This document shows, in pieces, positions 36,404-45,554 of a DNA stretch of 64,000 nucleotides. Within the stretch, counting starts at the first letter, position 1. Each line of letters opens with the position of its first letter. The translations under genes and the position numbers were made by a program. The stretch lies in contig NZ_CAJHBK010000001.1 of NCBI RefSeq assembly GCF_904846615.1, positions 806,001-870,000 on the forward strand. The letters are read 5' to 3'. The stretch is from Psychrobacter sp. JCM 18902. Lineage in GTDB: Bacteria; Pseudomonadota; Gammaproteobacteria; Pseudomonadales; Moraxellaceae. The notes under the pieces were generated by a model. The model was given only the letters and a program-made list of their open reading frames with translations, searched no databases and was not told where the DNA came from.

Positions 36404-37261
36404 ATGTCTTCTGCATTATCAAAAACAGTAATCACTCACGCAGTGATAAATAAAAAATTGATGAGTCGGGCTATCAGCACTGCTGCCATTATTGGCGCAT
36501 TTGCCGTGCCCTCACTTTCTGCCCAAGCTTATGAGCGTATTGTCGCGATGAGCCCCGATGTTGCAGACGTCGTGGTGGCACTAGGAGCGACCGATAAATT
36601 GGTCGGTAAAGATGCGACCAATCATAATCCAGCGTTAAAGAATGTACCAGCCGTGGGTATGCACCGTAATATCACTGCCGAGTCAGTGTTGGCGGTCAAG
36701 CCAGATTTGGTGCTTGGTAGTTATATGGTGCAGCCTGCGAGTATTTATCAGCGCTTAAATGGTCTAAAGGTTAAAGCCGTTAATGTCGCGCCCAAAGAAG
36801 AGGTAAGCACCTTTGCCAATAGTATTAAATCAATCGGCAGTTACGTTGATAGAAAAGCTGAAGGGTCGCAGCTTGCGAAGCGTTGGAATACAGGGATGAG
36901 TCCAATGGCAAAGACGGGTAAGCGTTATTTATTAAGTTACGATGGTCGTATCGTTGCAGGTAAAGACACGGTAGGGGATGAGTTGATTCGCCGTGCGGGT
37001 GGGATAAATGCTGCCAATGTATCTGGGTTAAAACCCATGTCACGTGAAGGCTGGCTGGCAGCCAAGCCCGATGTAATCATTATTGCCGATCATAATCAGG
37101 CAGTGGTTGGCGGGATCAGTAAATTTAGTAAACGTCCAGAGATTGCAGCAAGTGTCGCAGGCAAGAAGGGCGGCGTACACTTTTGGCCAGCTGATGATTT
37201 TCTGCGTTACGGCTTGCATTCGCCTGACGTCTTAAAAAAGCTGAACGCTGTAGCAAAATAG
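36404..37261 (+). CDS. hmuT: Haemin ABC transporter periplasmic binding protein HmuT
   Basis: A 285-residue cluster A-type (TroA/FepB-like) binding protein. A signal peptide ends PSLSAQA, and then come ERIVAMSPDVADVVVALGA, VGMHRNITAESVLAVKPDLVLGS, a central long helix and C-terminal LMSREGW-type sequence (PMSREGWLAAKPDVIIIAD). It captures haem in the periplasm for HmuUV. ATG 36404 is 6-7 bp after AGGA; ATG 36398 two codons earlier is too close. There is a 150-bp gap after hmuS and 35 bp to hmuU. Confidence 0.93.
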   Translation: MSSALSKTVITHAVINKKLMSRAISTAAIIGAFAVPSLSAQAYERIVAMSPDVADVVVALGATDKLVGKDATNHNPALKNVPAVGMHRNITAESVLAVKPDLVLGSYMVQPASIYQRLNGLKVKAVNVAPKEEVSTFANSIKSIGSYVDRKAEGSQLAKRWNTGMSPMAKTGKRYLLSYDGRIVAGKDTVGDELIRRAGGINAANVSGLKPMSREGWLAAKPDVIIIADHNQAVVGGISKFSKRPEIAASVAGKKGGVHFWPADDFLRYGLHSPDVLKKLNAVAK

Positions 37262-37296
37262 CCTAAGTAAAAAAAATTTATCTCATATTCAACAAA

Positions 37297-38295
37297 ATGA
37301 CATCTCACATGGTAAATACGATTTCTGCTTCTATCCCTACACAAACTAGAAAACATAAACCTAGCATCTACTATATTGCTGCCGCTGTCACATCTGTATT
37401 GCTAATTTGGTTGGCGCTTGGTATTGGCTTTGGCGAATGGTCAAGTCCCAATTATCTTGATAACACCATCTGGCAGCTGCGTTATCCGCGTGTGGTGACG
37501 GCATTACTGGTTGGTATGGCGTTGTCAGTTAGTGGTGCAGCATTACAGGCTTTATTTGAGAATCCTTTAGCGGACCCAAGTTTAATCGGTACATCAGGTG
37601 GCGCGGCGCTTGGTGTTGTTTTGGTTCTGGCGTTGGGGTTTGGTGGCATTGGGATACCGCTTGCGGCGTTTACTGGAAGCGTATTGGTCTGTTTATTTAT
37701 TCTCGCTTGTCATCGGTTTTTGGGCGGTGGGCAAATGGGCTTGCTGATATTGGGATTTGTCATTAGTGCTTTTTGTGCCGCTGTCGTCAGCCTGATTTTA
37801 TTCATGTCTGATGACATGGTGCTGCGCTCCGCGACCAATTGGCTGTCAGGCAGTATGGCGGAAGCGGGTTTTGTGCCGCTGCGATATTCAATTATTTCTA
37901 TAGTTTTAGGCTTAGCGATTTTATTACCGTTAGGTCGTCAGTTGGATGGACTGATGCTTGGTGAGGCAGCCGCTAAGTCCTTGGGCATCAAAGTGGGTGT
38001 GGTTCGTTGTTTGGTCGTGATTGCCTCGGCATTATTGACGGGAGCGGCAGTGTCTTTAGCAGGCGTCATTGGTTTTATTGGCATGATGGTGCCAAACCTG
38101 CTGGCTATTCTGTTTGGCGGTGGACGTATGCGGCTCATGATTTGGTCTGGCTGGCTTGGGGCGATATTATTACTCGTCATTGATGGCGCGGCGCGGCATG
38201 TTGCTTATCCAGTGGATGTGCCCGTTGGCATCGTTTTAGCGTTGCTTGGCGGTCCATTCTTTATTTGGCTGTTTGTGCGTAGTAGCCGCCGTTAA
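37297..38295 (+). CDS. hmuU: Haemin ABC transporter permease HmuU (FecCD family)
   Basis: A 332-residue inner membrane permease with about ten segments. Family landmarks: LRYPRVVTALLVGMALSVSGAALQ at the N-terminus (LRLPR-type), NPLADPSLIGTSGGAALG, LSGSMAEAGF, the LGEAAAKSLGIKVG cytoplasmic coupling loop, and GVIGFIGMMVPNLLA. It forms the haem channel with HmuV. There is no clear Shine-Dalgarno at 37297; ATG 37309 is an alternative. The stop is 15 bp before hmuV. Confidence 0.93.
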   Translation: MTSHMVNTISASIPTQTRKHKPSIYYIAAAVTSVLLIWLALGIGFGEWSSPNYLDNTIWQLRYPRVVTALLVGMALSVSGAALQALFENPLADPSLIGTSGGAALGVVLVLALGFGGIGIPLAAFTGSVLVCLFILACHRFLGGGQMGLLILGFVISAFCAAVVSLILFMSDDMVLRSATNWLSGSMAEAGFVPLRYSIISIVLGLAILLPLGRQLDGLMLGEAAAKSLGIKVGVVRCLVVIASALLTGAAVSLAGVIGFIGMMVPNLLAILFGGGRMRLMIWSGWLGAILLLVIDGAARHVAYPVDVPVGIVLALLGGPFFIWLFVRSSRR

Positions 38296-38310
38296 TTGGA
38301 GAGAGTGTTT

Positions 38311-39168
38311 ATGTTTCATTCGTATTTTACGGCTACATCAAAGACATCATTAGCGAGTCGAGACAGTCGTATAGATGGTAGTGATATCAAGAGTAGTGAT
38401 GAAGGCGAGCTGTTGTCGATGCAAGATATTCATATCTCGCATGGTCATAAAACATTGTTAAAGATAGACAAATTAACCGTGCCAAGCCAAAAGCTGGTCG
38501 CCTTTATCGGACCAAATGGCGCGGGTAAAAGCACGTTGTTGCATACGGTTTTGGGTCAACACACAGGAACCGCGCTTAAAACGGATGGTCACATTACGAT
38601 TTACGGTCAGCCGATCAACGAGGTCATGAATGATGGTCATATCGCTTGGGTTGGACAACATGAGCGTTTTGAGCTGCCGTTAACGGTATTGGATTATGCG
38701 CTGTTAGGAGTCTCGCCAAATCTTGCATGGTATCAGCGCCCAAATAGTAATCATGTTGAGCGCGCGCAACGTTTACTACAAGACTTTGAGTTATCAAGTT
38801 TGGTCAGTGCCCGCGTGCAAACCTTATCAGGCGGTGAAAAACAGCGCTTGGCTATCGTGCGTGCGCTAATGCAAGACACTAAAATCATGATGTTTGATGA
38901 ACCGACCAATCACCTCGATATTCGCCATCAGCGTTTTTTACTTCATTATTTGCATAATTTGGTACGACAGCAGCGCAAAAGTATCTTGGTTGTGTTGCAT
39001 GATTTGACCCATGCGCATCGCTATACTGATGAAGTGGTGCTATTAAACGGTGGACAAATTGTTGCGCAAGGAACGCCTAGTGAAGTGATGACACGCTCGC
39101 AATTAAGCGATGTTTATGATGTCGATATTAAGGTGCATCAGACTGAAGATGGCTTGGTGTTTGTATGA
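38311..39168 (+). CDS. hmuV: Haemin ABC transporter ATP-binding protein HmuV
   Basis: A 285-residue ATPase of the FepC/HmuV group. Walker A GPNGAGKST, Q-loop WVGQHERFELPLTV, signature LSGGEKQRLAIVRALMQ, Walker B IMMFDEPTNHLD, H-loop VVLHDLTHA. The first ~35 residues before LLSMQDIHI are a non-conserved Ser-rich tail. ATG 38311 has GGAGA about 10 bp upstream; a TTG at 38296 is possible but would sit directly on the hmuU stop. It is the last gene of hmuSTUV. Confidence 0.93.
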   Translation: MFHSYFTATSKTSLASRDSRIDGSDIKSSDEGELLSMQDIHISHGHKTLLKIDKLTVPSQKLVAFIGPNGAGKSTLLHTVLGQHTGTALKTDGHITIYGQPINEVMNDGHIAWVGQHERFELPLTVLDYALLGVSPNLAWYQRPNSNHVERAQRLLQDFELSSLVSARVQTLSGGEKQRLAIVRALMQDTKIMMFDEPTNHLDIRHQRFLLHYLHNLVRQQRKSILVVLHDLTHAHRYTDEVVLLNGGQIVAQGTPSEVMTRSQLSDVYDVDIKVHQTEDGLVFV

Positions 39169-39499
39169 TTCTGAGCACTTGAGCTATTATTTTGACTTTA
39201 CGATAGGCATTTGATGATCAACTTGGCTTTTTAATCTGTATCTATCGCACTGATTTATTCGGCAATAAAAAACCCTTCATACTAATAAATAATAGCATGA
39301 AGGGTTTTTTTACATCTTAACTATTGTAGTGAATCAAATATTTTTAATATAACCATGCAAAATATAACCATACCAACAGGATGATTTTCAGTTAATAAAT
39401 AATTTTAAACCTAAAAAATTTTGCAGTAAACTCGCATAACGATCGAATTTAGTAGAAACTGTAAACCACTAGGTATTTGTTCTGAACGGGAGAAAATCA
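39169..39499. other. Intergenic region after hmuV
   Basis: Contains the terminator at 39267-39312 and an AT-rich stretch before the exporter operon. No plausible gene and no Fur box seen. Confidence 0.6.
39267..39312 (+). terminator. Terminator of the hmuSTUV operon
   Basis: AAAAAACCCTTCAT (39267-39280) pairs with ATGAAGGGTTTTTT (39297-39310), with a 16-nt loop. Preceded by CAAT, like several other terminators in this window; could work in both directions. Confidence 0.9.
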
Positions 39500-40741
39500 T
39501 TGCGCGCTATTCCTTATAAACTGATTGTTAGCGCACTACTGCTCATCATTGTTGCGGGCTTTTTTGCCTTTCGCTGGTGGCAAGGACCACTATTACCAAG
39601 CTATAGAATATCTTCGATGCCTTTGGTGCAGACGGTCGTAGCGACTGGACGGGTCGTTGCCGTATCAAATACTGACATTGGTAGCGAGATATCAGGTGTC
39701 GTATTAGAGCGACGGGTAGCAGAAGGCGAACAAGTCGCTGCAGGAGATTTATTGTTGGTACTAAGCTCCGATGACGTTGCAGCCCAAGTGCGGCAAGCAG
39801 AAGCCGAGTTGGCGGAATTGATTAGTAGCACTCGTCCACAGGCAGCAGTAGATTTGGCAAATGCCGAAGTAGCGTTGGCGCAAGCTGACCGTAATGTCGA
39901 GCGTAGGCGCGAATTGGCTGCTATCTCGGCCATCTCTGATGAGGAAATGGAGCAAGCGATTCAAGCCCAAGCCCAAGCACGCAATGACCTTGAAAATGCA
40001 CGCCTGAGAGCGAATGCACTCTCCTCTGGTGGTGTTGAAGAAGATTTATTACGTGCTCGTATCGCTGCATTGCAGGCTCAGCTCAATAAAGCGCAAGTAC
40101 GTAGCAAAGTATCAGGCACTATTCTGACCCGAAATGTAGAAATAGGCGATTTGGTACAGCCAGGTCAGAGCTTGTTTACTATTGCCCTCGATGGTAAAAC
40201 TGAAATAAGAGTACCGCTTGATGAACGTAATTTATCTCGATTGGCTTTGCAGCAACCAGCTGTCGCTATTGCTGATGCCTATCCGGATAAACCGTTCCCC
40301 GTACGTATTAGTTTCATTGCACCAAGTATAGATCCGCAACGCGGTACGGTAGAGGTGAGATTGTCCGTCGATCCTGTACCTGATTTTTTGCGTCAAGATA
40401 TGACGGTATCAGTGAATATCGAAACGGATCAACGCGCAAAAGCCTTAGTCATTCCTAATGATGCACTAGCCAATGTTAAAGAAGACAGCGCCGAAGTATT
40501 ATTATTGCGTGATGGTAAAACACAACGTCAAGTAGTGAAATTAGGGTTACGCGGGCTATCAGCATCAGAGGTGCTCTCAGGACTGAGCGCAGGTGATGAG
40601 ATATTGGTTGATGCGACAGTCTCACTGGCTGATGGAAAAAGAGTGAGAACTGCGCTTCAAGCAGCACCTTTTGCCGCTCCTGATGCTGACAAGATAACAA
40701 CGGCAAGTGATAAGAGCCAAGCAGCGGAGACAGTCAATTGA
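39500..40741 (+). CDS. HlyD-family periplasmic adaptor of an ABC efflux system (DevB/MacA type)
   Basis: A 413-residue membrane fusion protein. One N-terminal transmembrane segment (LIVSALLLIIVAGFFAFRWW) is followed by a biotinyl-lipoyl half motif (VSNTDIGSEISGVVLERRVAEGEQV-type, residues ~50-80). Next is an alpha-helical hairpin with repeated Ala/Gln (residues ~95-205), the second lipoyl half (VSGTILTRNVEIGDLVQPGQ), and the beta-barrel and membrane-proximal parts. The start must be TTG 39500: GGAG lies 8 bp upstream and no in-frame ATG is near. Its stop overlaps the permease start. Confidence 0.87.
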   Translation: MRAIPYKLIVSALLLIIVAGFFAFRWWQGPLLPSYRISSMPLVQTVVATGRVVAVSNTDIGSEISGVVLERRVAEGEQVAAGDLLLVLSSDDVAAQVRQAEAELAELISSTRPQAAVDLANAEVALAQADRNVERRRELAAISAISDEEMEQAIQAQAQARNDLENARLRANALSSGGVEEDLLRARIAALQAQLNKAQVRSKVSGTILTRNVEIGDLVQPGQSLFTIALDGKTEIRVPLDERNLSRLALQQPAVAIADAYPDKPFPVRISFIAPSIDPQRGTVEVRLSVDPVPDFLRQDMTVSVNIETDQRAKALVIPNDALANVKEDSAEVLLLRDGKTQRQVVKLGLRGLSASEVLSGLSAGDEILVDATVSLADGKRVRTALQAAPFAAPDADKITTASDKSQAAETVN

Positions 40742-42021
40742 CGGCTTTTTTCGGTAGACTATGGATTGATGCCACCATTGCCATCAGTTTTTTACGCGAG
40801 GGACGCATACAGTCGTTGATGATTACTCTGGGAGTAGCGATAGGTGTTGCCGTTATTATATTTATCACCGCACTCATTCAAGGATTACAGACCAACCTTA
40901 TTGAAAGTACCCTCGGCAGTCAGGCACATATTCGCTTAGTAGCGCCAGACGAAGTCAACCTAATAGCGCCATCTGCTGATGATACGCTGCAACTGATACA
41001 AGAAGACAAGCGTCCACAGCGGCTACGTTCTATTAATAATTGGCAGCAAATCACTGACACGCTAGATCAACTGCCCTTATTAACTGCCGTATCGCCAAAC
41101 GTGTCTGGGCCTGGGTTTGTCCGGCGTGGTGAGGCATTAGAGTCGGTAATACTAGTAGGTACTGACTTGGCGCGTTATCAGAATATAATCCCACTTGATG
41201 AATACTTAAACAGTGGTGAGCTGCGAGTGGGCGCAGATAATGTATTGATTGGTAGCGAACTGGCTAAAGATTTGGGTGTAGAGGTCGGTAGTAAACTGCG
41301 CTTAGATACTGGTCAAGACGATGGTGATAGTAGTCCCAGCAATAATCTGAGTAACAACTTTGGTAGCAACCTTAGTAGCAACAGCGCTGTAGTCAATATC
41401 GCTGGTGTATTTGAGCTCGGCGTACGAGAGCTTGATGCGCGCTACGTGTATCTAGACCTAAAACAAGCGCAGTCATTACTCAACCTACCGGGCGGTATCA
41501 CAGTCATTGATTTGACGGTTGAAGATATCTTTGAGGCGGAGGAAATCGCTGCACAAGTGGGTCGTTTGACCTCATTGCAAGCAGAAAGCTGGATTGAAAC
41601 CAACGCCCAACTGCTGAGTGGTCTCACTGCTCAAAGTTTATCTAGCAATATGATTGTCGTTTTTGTGGCGATCTCGGTGGCTTTTGGTATTGCCAGTGTG
41701 CTATCGGTCAGTGTGGTTCAGCGTACGCGCGAGATTGGTATTCTACGAGCCATGGGTGCAACTCGTCAGCAAATCCTACGAATATTCTTAATTCAAGGGG
41801 CTATATTTGGCTTGCTAGGCTCGATTGTCGGTAGTGGTGTCAGTTATGTATTGGTCTGGTCTTTTAATACTTTTGGGCCCGACATATTTACAATTCCCAT
41901 ATCGATAAACCTGATCTTAGTGACTATGTCGTTAGCAACGCTAACTGGTGTGATAGCAGCCGCTATTCCAGCGCGGCGCGCAGCAGCACTTGATCCAGTG
42001 GTGGCTATTCGTTATGTCTAA
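40738..42021 (+). CDS. FtsX/MacB-type ABC permease (DevC-like)
   Basis: A 427-residue inner membrane protein with the four-segment FtsX topology. The first segment (MITLGVAIGVAVIIFITALIQG) is followed by a large periplasmic domain (~residues 50-290). Three C-terminal segments contain VVQRTREIGILRAMGATRQQ, the family hallmark, and end at [17 protein letters not shown]. It starts with TTG 40738 in a TTGA overlap with the adaptor's TGA; GGAG lies about 8 bp upstream, so translational coupling is likely. The periplasmic part carries an Asn/Ser-rich insertion (about residues 200-222). Confidence 0.88.
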   Translation: MTAFFGRLWIDATIAISFLREGRIQSLMITLGVAIGVAVIIFITALIQGLQTNLIESTLGSQAHIRLVAPDEVNLIAPSADDTLQLIQEDKRPQRLRSINNWQQITDTLDQLPLLTAVSPNVSGPGFVRRGEALESVILVGTDLARYQNIIPLDEYLNSGELRVGADNVLIGSELAKDLGVEVGSKLRLDTGQDDGDSSPSNNLSNNFGSNLSSNSAVVNIAGVFELGVRELDARYVYLDLKQAQSLLNLPGGITVIDLTVEDIFEAEEIAAQVGRLTSLQAESWIETNAQLLSGLTAQSLSSNMIVVFVAISVAFGIASVLSVSVVQRTREIGILRAMGATRQQILRIFLIQGAIFGLLGSIVGSGVSYVLVWSFNTFGPDIFTIPISINLILVTMSLATLTGVIAAAIPARRAAALDPVVAIRYV

Positions 42022-42805
42022 TCATGATTCTAGCGACACTTTTAATAATGACTTTAACAATGTTTCTGCCAATCCTTTTAATAAGACGTCAACTCCTATG
42101 TCCAGTCAATCTCACGAAGTTCTGCGTCTAGAGGCACTAAAAAAGTCTTATAACATCGGTCAACCTAATGAGATTGAGGTGCTGCACGGTATTGACTTAA
42201 CCATCAGCACTAACGACTTTGCCGCCCTGATTGGTCCTTCTGGTTCAGGTAAAAGCACTTTGCTAAATGTACTAGGATTACTAGATCAGCCGACCAGCGG
42301 TGAGCTATATCTGTTGGGTCAAGCGACCAGTGCTATGAATGATGCTGGTCGCACCGCTTTACGGGGCAGTAGTATTGGCTTTGTCTTTCAGTTCCATCAT
42401 CTGATTCAAGCGTTTAGCGCATTAGACAATATCTTAATGCCGCTAACATTGACAAGGGGTCGTCCAAATAAGCTTACTATCCAAAAAGCGCGCGAGCTAC
42501 TGGCAGCGGTTGGGTTAGAGCGCTTTGCTGACAGTAAACCTAACGAGCTATCAGGTGGTCAGCAACAGCGTGTCGCCATTGCACGCGCCTTGATAACCGA
42601 ACCGGCATTGCTATTGGCTGATGAACCTACAGGTAATCTGGATACCGTGACGGCTGGAGAAGTGTTTGAGTTGTTCCGCAAAGTCAATCAGGAACGTGAT
42701 TGCGCGGTATTGCTGGTCACCCATGATCCACGCTTGTCAGCATCTTGCGATCGAACGATTAATTTGGTTGATGGTCGTATTGATAGTGATACGTTGAATA
42801 ATTGA
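42014..42805 (+). CDS. ABC exporter ATP-binding protein (LolD/MacB/DevA type)
   Basis: A 263-residue ATPase. Walker [17 protein letters not shown]-loop [18 protein letters not shown], signature [16 protein letters not shown], Walker [14 protein letters not shown]-loop LVTHDP; these forms are those of the LolD/MacB group that partners FtsX-like permeases. The Asn/Asp/Ser-rich first ~35 residues are not conserved. ATG 42014 overlaps the permease stop by 8 bp (ATGTCTAA); a later ATG (MSSQSHE) is possible. Exported substrate unknown; the outer membrane channel is not encoded here. Confidence 0.87.
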   Translation: MSNHDSSDTFNNDFNNVSANPFNKTSTPMSSQSHEVLRLEALKKSYNIGQPNEIEVLHGIDLTISTNDFAALIGPSGSGKSTLLNVLGLLDQPTSGELYLLGQATSAMNDAGRTALRGSSIGFVFQFHHLIQAFSALDNILMPLTLTRGRPNKLTIQKARELLAAVGLERFADSKPNELSGGQQQRVAIARALITEPALLLADEPTGNLDTVTAGEVFELFRKVNQERDCAVLLVTHDPRLSASCDRTINLVDGRIDSDTLNN

Positions 42806-43270
42806 AAAATATCGTAGTGATAATAAAAGTCATATTGGCGGATTACTTATCTGCTTAACAAAGATTTCTATCAATACCGCCGTCAATATAGTCATTCCAC
42901 TATAAAAGCATTACAGCGTTAGCCTCGCTTGAAGTATTTAATATACATCTACACTCGGTTGCCTTGTACTACTTTTAAATTGAATCGACTATAGTGACAT
43001 CAATAAAGGTAGCGGCTTTGATTGTATGAAATCTCATAGAAAACACCCAATAATAAAAAACCCTTTTTTATAAAAAATTAAGGTAAAAGCTAAATATATC
43101 TATATTTCTAGGTCAATGTATCCGTGCCATCACCTTTAGAGCCATGTTCATTCAAAATGATTTTGTTATCTATTGTTAAATACCAGTCGATGCTATGTAT
43201 AATGCAGCACTAGCATAGCTTTCACTCAGTATGGCTTTCACTCATATGCCTTTAATAAGAAGATTACATT
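42806..43270. other. Intergenic region before maeA
   Basis: 465 bp with no credible gene. Around 43048-43085 lies an A/T-rich near-palindrome (CCTTTTTTATAAAAAATTAAGG-like, a degenerate terminator for the exporter operon). Near 43214-43250 GGCTTTCACTCA-type sequence is repeated. The maeA promoter should lie in the last 100 bp. Confidence 0.5.
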
Positions 43271-44953
43271 ATGTCAAACAAGCGTCCTTTATATATTCCC
43301 GTTGCAGGGCCCGCTCTTTTAGAGACTCCTTTACTCAATAAAGGCAGTGCTTTTTCATCAGAAGAGCGTGATAGCTTTAATTTAACTGGGCTATTACCTC
43401 ATAACATTGAGACAATTGAAGAGCAATCACTACGCGCTTATCATCAACTGCGCTCATTCACTAATGATATGGATAAGCATATTTACTTGCGTAACATCCA
43501 AGATACCAATGAAACCTTATTTCACCATCTAATTGAGCAGCACATTGAGGAAGTCATGCCGCTCATTTACACCCCAACTGTGGGTCAAGCATGTGAAAAA
43601 TTCTCGCAAATTTATCGCCGTAAACGCGGTTTGTTTATCTCATATCCTGAGCGTCATAAAATCGATGACATGCTGCAAAATGCCACCAAACAAAACGTCA
43701 AAGTGATCGTTGTCACTGACGGCGAACGTATATTAGGTCTAGGGGATCAAGGTATTGGTGGTATGGGTATTCCTATTGGTAAATTGGCTTTGTACACCGC
43801 TTGTGGTGGTATTAGCCCTGCTTATTGCTTACCAATTTTGTTGGATGTTGGTACCAATAATCAACAGCTACTCGACGATCCTATGTACATGGGCTGGAGA
43901 AACCCACGCATTTCTGGTGATGAGTATAATGAGTTTGTCGACTTATTTATTCAAGCCGTTAAACGTCGTTGGCCTGAAGCATTATTACAATTTGAAGATT
44001 TTGCCCAAGAGAATGCGACACCATTATTGAATAAATATCGTGACCAATTATGCTGCTTCAATGATGACATTCAGGGCACTGCTGCGGTTTCAGTTGGTAC
44101 CTTGATTGCAGCGTGCTTAAATAAGGGTCAGAAGCTTAGCCAACAAAAAATAGCATTTTTAGGCGCAGGGTCTGCTGGTTGCGGTATTGCTGAACATATC
44201 ATTCGCCAAATGCAGCGTGAAGGGTTAACGGAGGCGCAGGCTCGCAGCCAAGTATTTATGGTTGACCGCTATGGCCTGCTTACTGATAACATGACGGAGC
44301 TACAAAAATTCCAAGAACCGTTAGTACAAAAAGAATCCGCTATTGAAAGCTGGGATAAAAGTAAGAAACTCGGTTTAGCGCAAGTGGTTAAACAAGCAAA
44401 AATAACCGTATTATTCGGCGTCAGTGGACAAAAAGGTCTGTTCACCCAAGAGGTGATCGAATCCTTGTGTGTTAATACTGAACATCCTATTGTATTACCA
44501 CTTTCAAACCCCACGTCTCGTGTGGAAGCGACACCGCAAGAAGTGACTAATTGGAGCAAGGGTAAGGCAATTGTTGCAACAGGTAGCCCTTTCCCTCATA
44601 CCACTTTTGAAGGTCAGTCTTTCGAGGTTTCTCAGTGTAATAACAGCTATATTTTCCCCGGTATTGGTCTGGGTGTTTTAGCAGCACGGGCGACGGGTAT
44701 CAGCGATAATATGCTCATGGCGGCAAGCCAAGCCCTTGCAGATATATCAATGGAATACGAAAAAGCACCTGGTGCCATCCTACCGCCGATTAAAGTTATC
44801 AGAGAGATTAGTGAAAAAATAGCGTATGCAGTGGCATTGCAAGCGGCTCAAGATAAGCTAGCACTACCTATCACAGCGGAGAATTTACAACGTCGATTAA
44901 AAGCGAATTTTTGGTTACCTGAATATCGTAATTATCGCCGTACTTCTTTCTAA
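43271..44953 (+). CDS. maeA: NAD-dependent malic enzyme
   Basis: A 560-residue enzyme converting malate to pyruvate with CO2 release and NAD reduction. It follows E. coli MaeA (565 aa) across its length: [35 protein letters not shown], the catalytic-Tyr segment [34 protein letters not shown], metal-binding FEDFAQENA and [11 protein letters not shown], the dinucleotide motif [13 protein letters not shown], and the ending [10 protein letters not shown]. It is alone with its own terminator; its leftward counterpart maeB is 2 kb away. Together they link the TCA cycle to pyruvate, giving NADH and NADPH respectively. Confidence 0.96.
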   Translation: MSNKRPLYIPVAGPALLETPLLNKGSAFSSEERDSFNLTGLLPHNIETIEEQSLRAYHQLRSFTNDMDKHIYLRNIQDTNETLFHHLIEQHIEEVMPLIYTPTVGQACEKFSQIYRRKRGLFISYPERHKIDDMLQNATKQNVKVIVVTDGERILGLGDQGIGGMGIPIGKLALYTACGGISPAYCLPILLDVGTNNQQLLDDPMYMGWRNPRISGDEYNEFVDLFIQAVKRRWPEALLQFEDFAQENATPLLNKYRDQLCCFNDDIQGTAAVSVGTLIAACLNKGQKLSQQKIAFLGAGSAGCGIAEHIIRQMQREGLTEAQARSQVFMVDRYGLLTDNMTELQKFQEPLVQKESAIESWDKSKKLGLAQVVKQAKITVLFGVSGQKGLFTQEVIESLCVNTEHPIVLPLSNPTSRVEATPQEVTNWSKGKAIVATGSPFPHTTFEGQSFEVSQCNNSYIFPGIGLGVLAARATGISDNMLMAASQALADISMEYEKAPGAILPPIKVIREISEKIAYAVALQAAQDKLALPITAENLQRRLKANFWLPEYRNYRRTSF

Positions 44954-45016
44954 TGTTAGAAATTAGATATAACAAATTCTAATATTAAGCACATTATCTA
45001 AGTAAAACACTAAATG

Positions 45017-45066
45017 AAAAAAGGTTGCTAACGCTATATTGCATATAGTGTTGGCAACCTTTTTTT
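45017..45066 (+). terminator. Terminator of maeA
   Basis: AAAAAAGGTTGC (45017-45028) pairs with GCAACCTTTTTT, with further pairing CTATAT/ATATAG inside, followed by T7. It begins 63 bp after the maeA stop. Confidence 0.92.
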
Positions 45067-45154
45067 ACTGCTATTCAATCCATTAGTTTACCAAGTTTAC
45101 TTTTACCGATTCTTCAGCATAGTTCAATGATTGTTTTCTATTAAATTCTAGACA

Positions 45155-45191
45155 ATAAAAAACCCTTACAAGTTAATGACTGTAAGGGTTT
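45155..45191 (-). terminator. Terminator of the tRNA gene
   Basis: AAACCCTTACA (45160-45170) pairs with TGTAAGGGTTT (45181-45191). Leftward it is followed by TTTTTATTG. It begins six bases after the tRNA CCA end. Confidence 0.88.
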
Positions 45192-45196
45192 GAATT

Positions 45197-45273
45197 TGGT
45201 GGGCCCAGTAGGACTTGAACCTACGACCAAAGGATTATGAGTCCTCTGCTCTAACCAACTGAGCTATGGGCCC
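45197..45273 (-). tRNA. tRNA with CAU anticodon, probably tRNA-Ile2 (lysidine-modified)
   Basis: A 77-base cloverleaf with encoded CCA. The acceptor GGGCCCA pairs with TGGGCCC, the D arm is AGCTCAGTTGGTTAGAGC, the anticodon arm GAGGACTCATAATCCTT carries CAT, and the T arm contains GGTTCAAGTCC. C4-G69 and C5-G68 in the acceptor and the TTGGTCG variable region match E. coli ileX rather than elongator tRNA-Met, so Ile2 decoding AUA is preferred. Elongator Met is the alternative and some tools would call it so. The 5' end is at 45273. Confidence 0.93.
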
Positions 45274-45368
45274 TAACGCTAGACGGACAATGATACCTGA
45301 ATTTTTTAATTTTTCAAGTAAAAGATAGGTAGTAATCAAGATATTTTTTATGATGCTCTGCTTTTCTA

Positions 45369-45554
45369 TCAAATATGACCATCAGCCAATGTCAGACTGC
45401 GACCACCATCAACAGTAATAATCTCAGCAGTAACATAATTGACCTGTACTAGGTACAACACACTATGGACAATCTCGTCAGGTCGACCTATACGCTGCAT
45501 AGGAATTGAGTCAATGATATCGCGCTGCTGCATCTTTTTAAATTTTCTTAACAT
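45369..45554 (-). pseudogene. C-terminal relic of a short-chain dehydrogenase/reductase (FolM-like)
   Basis: 61 residues that look like the last quarter of an SDR enzyme: MQRIGRPDEIVHSVLYLVQ (the usual R-x-G-x-P-x-E-I-A helix) and VTAEIITVDGGRSLTLADG (the C-terminal VDGG strand). The Rossmann nucleotide motif and the catalytic Tyr-x-x-x-Lys are missing. Nothing upstream supplies them because cca occupies that DNA. Its first ATG overlaps the cca stop (CAATGTTAA), so it could be translated by coupling. Most simply it is a decayed remnant; pteridine reductase FolM is a guess from the ending. Confidence 0.7.

Noticed and set aside
20094..39168. A siderophore biosynthesis cluster
   Set aside because: Only uptake, reduction and transport genes are visible; no NRPS, NIS synthetase or hydroxylase is present in the window.
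43048..43085. Terminator for the exporter operon
   Set aside because: The A/T-rich palindrome has almost no GC stem, so it is noted only in the intergenic entry.
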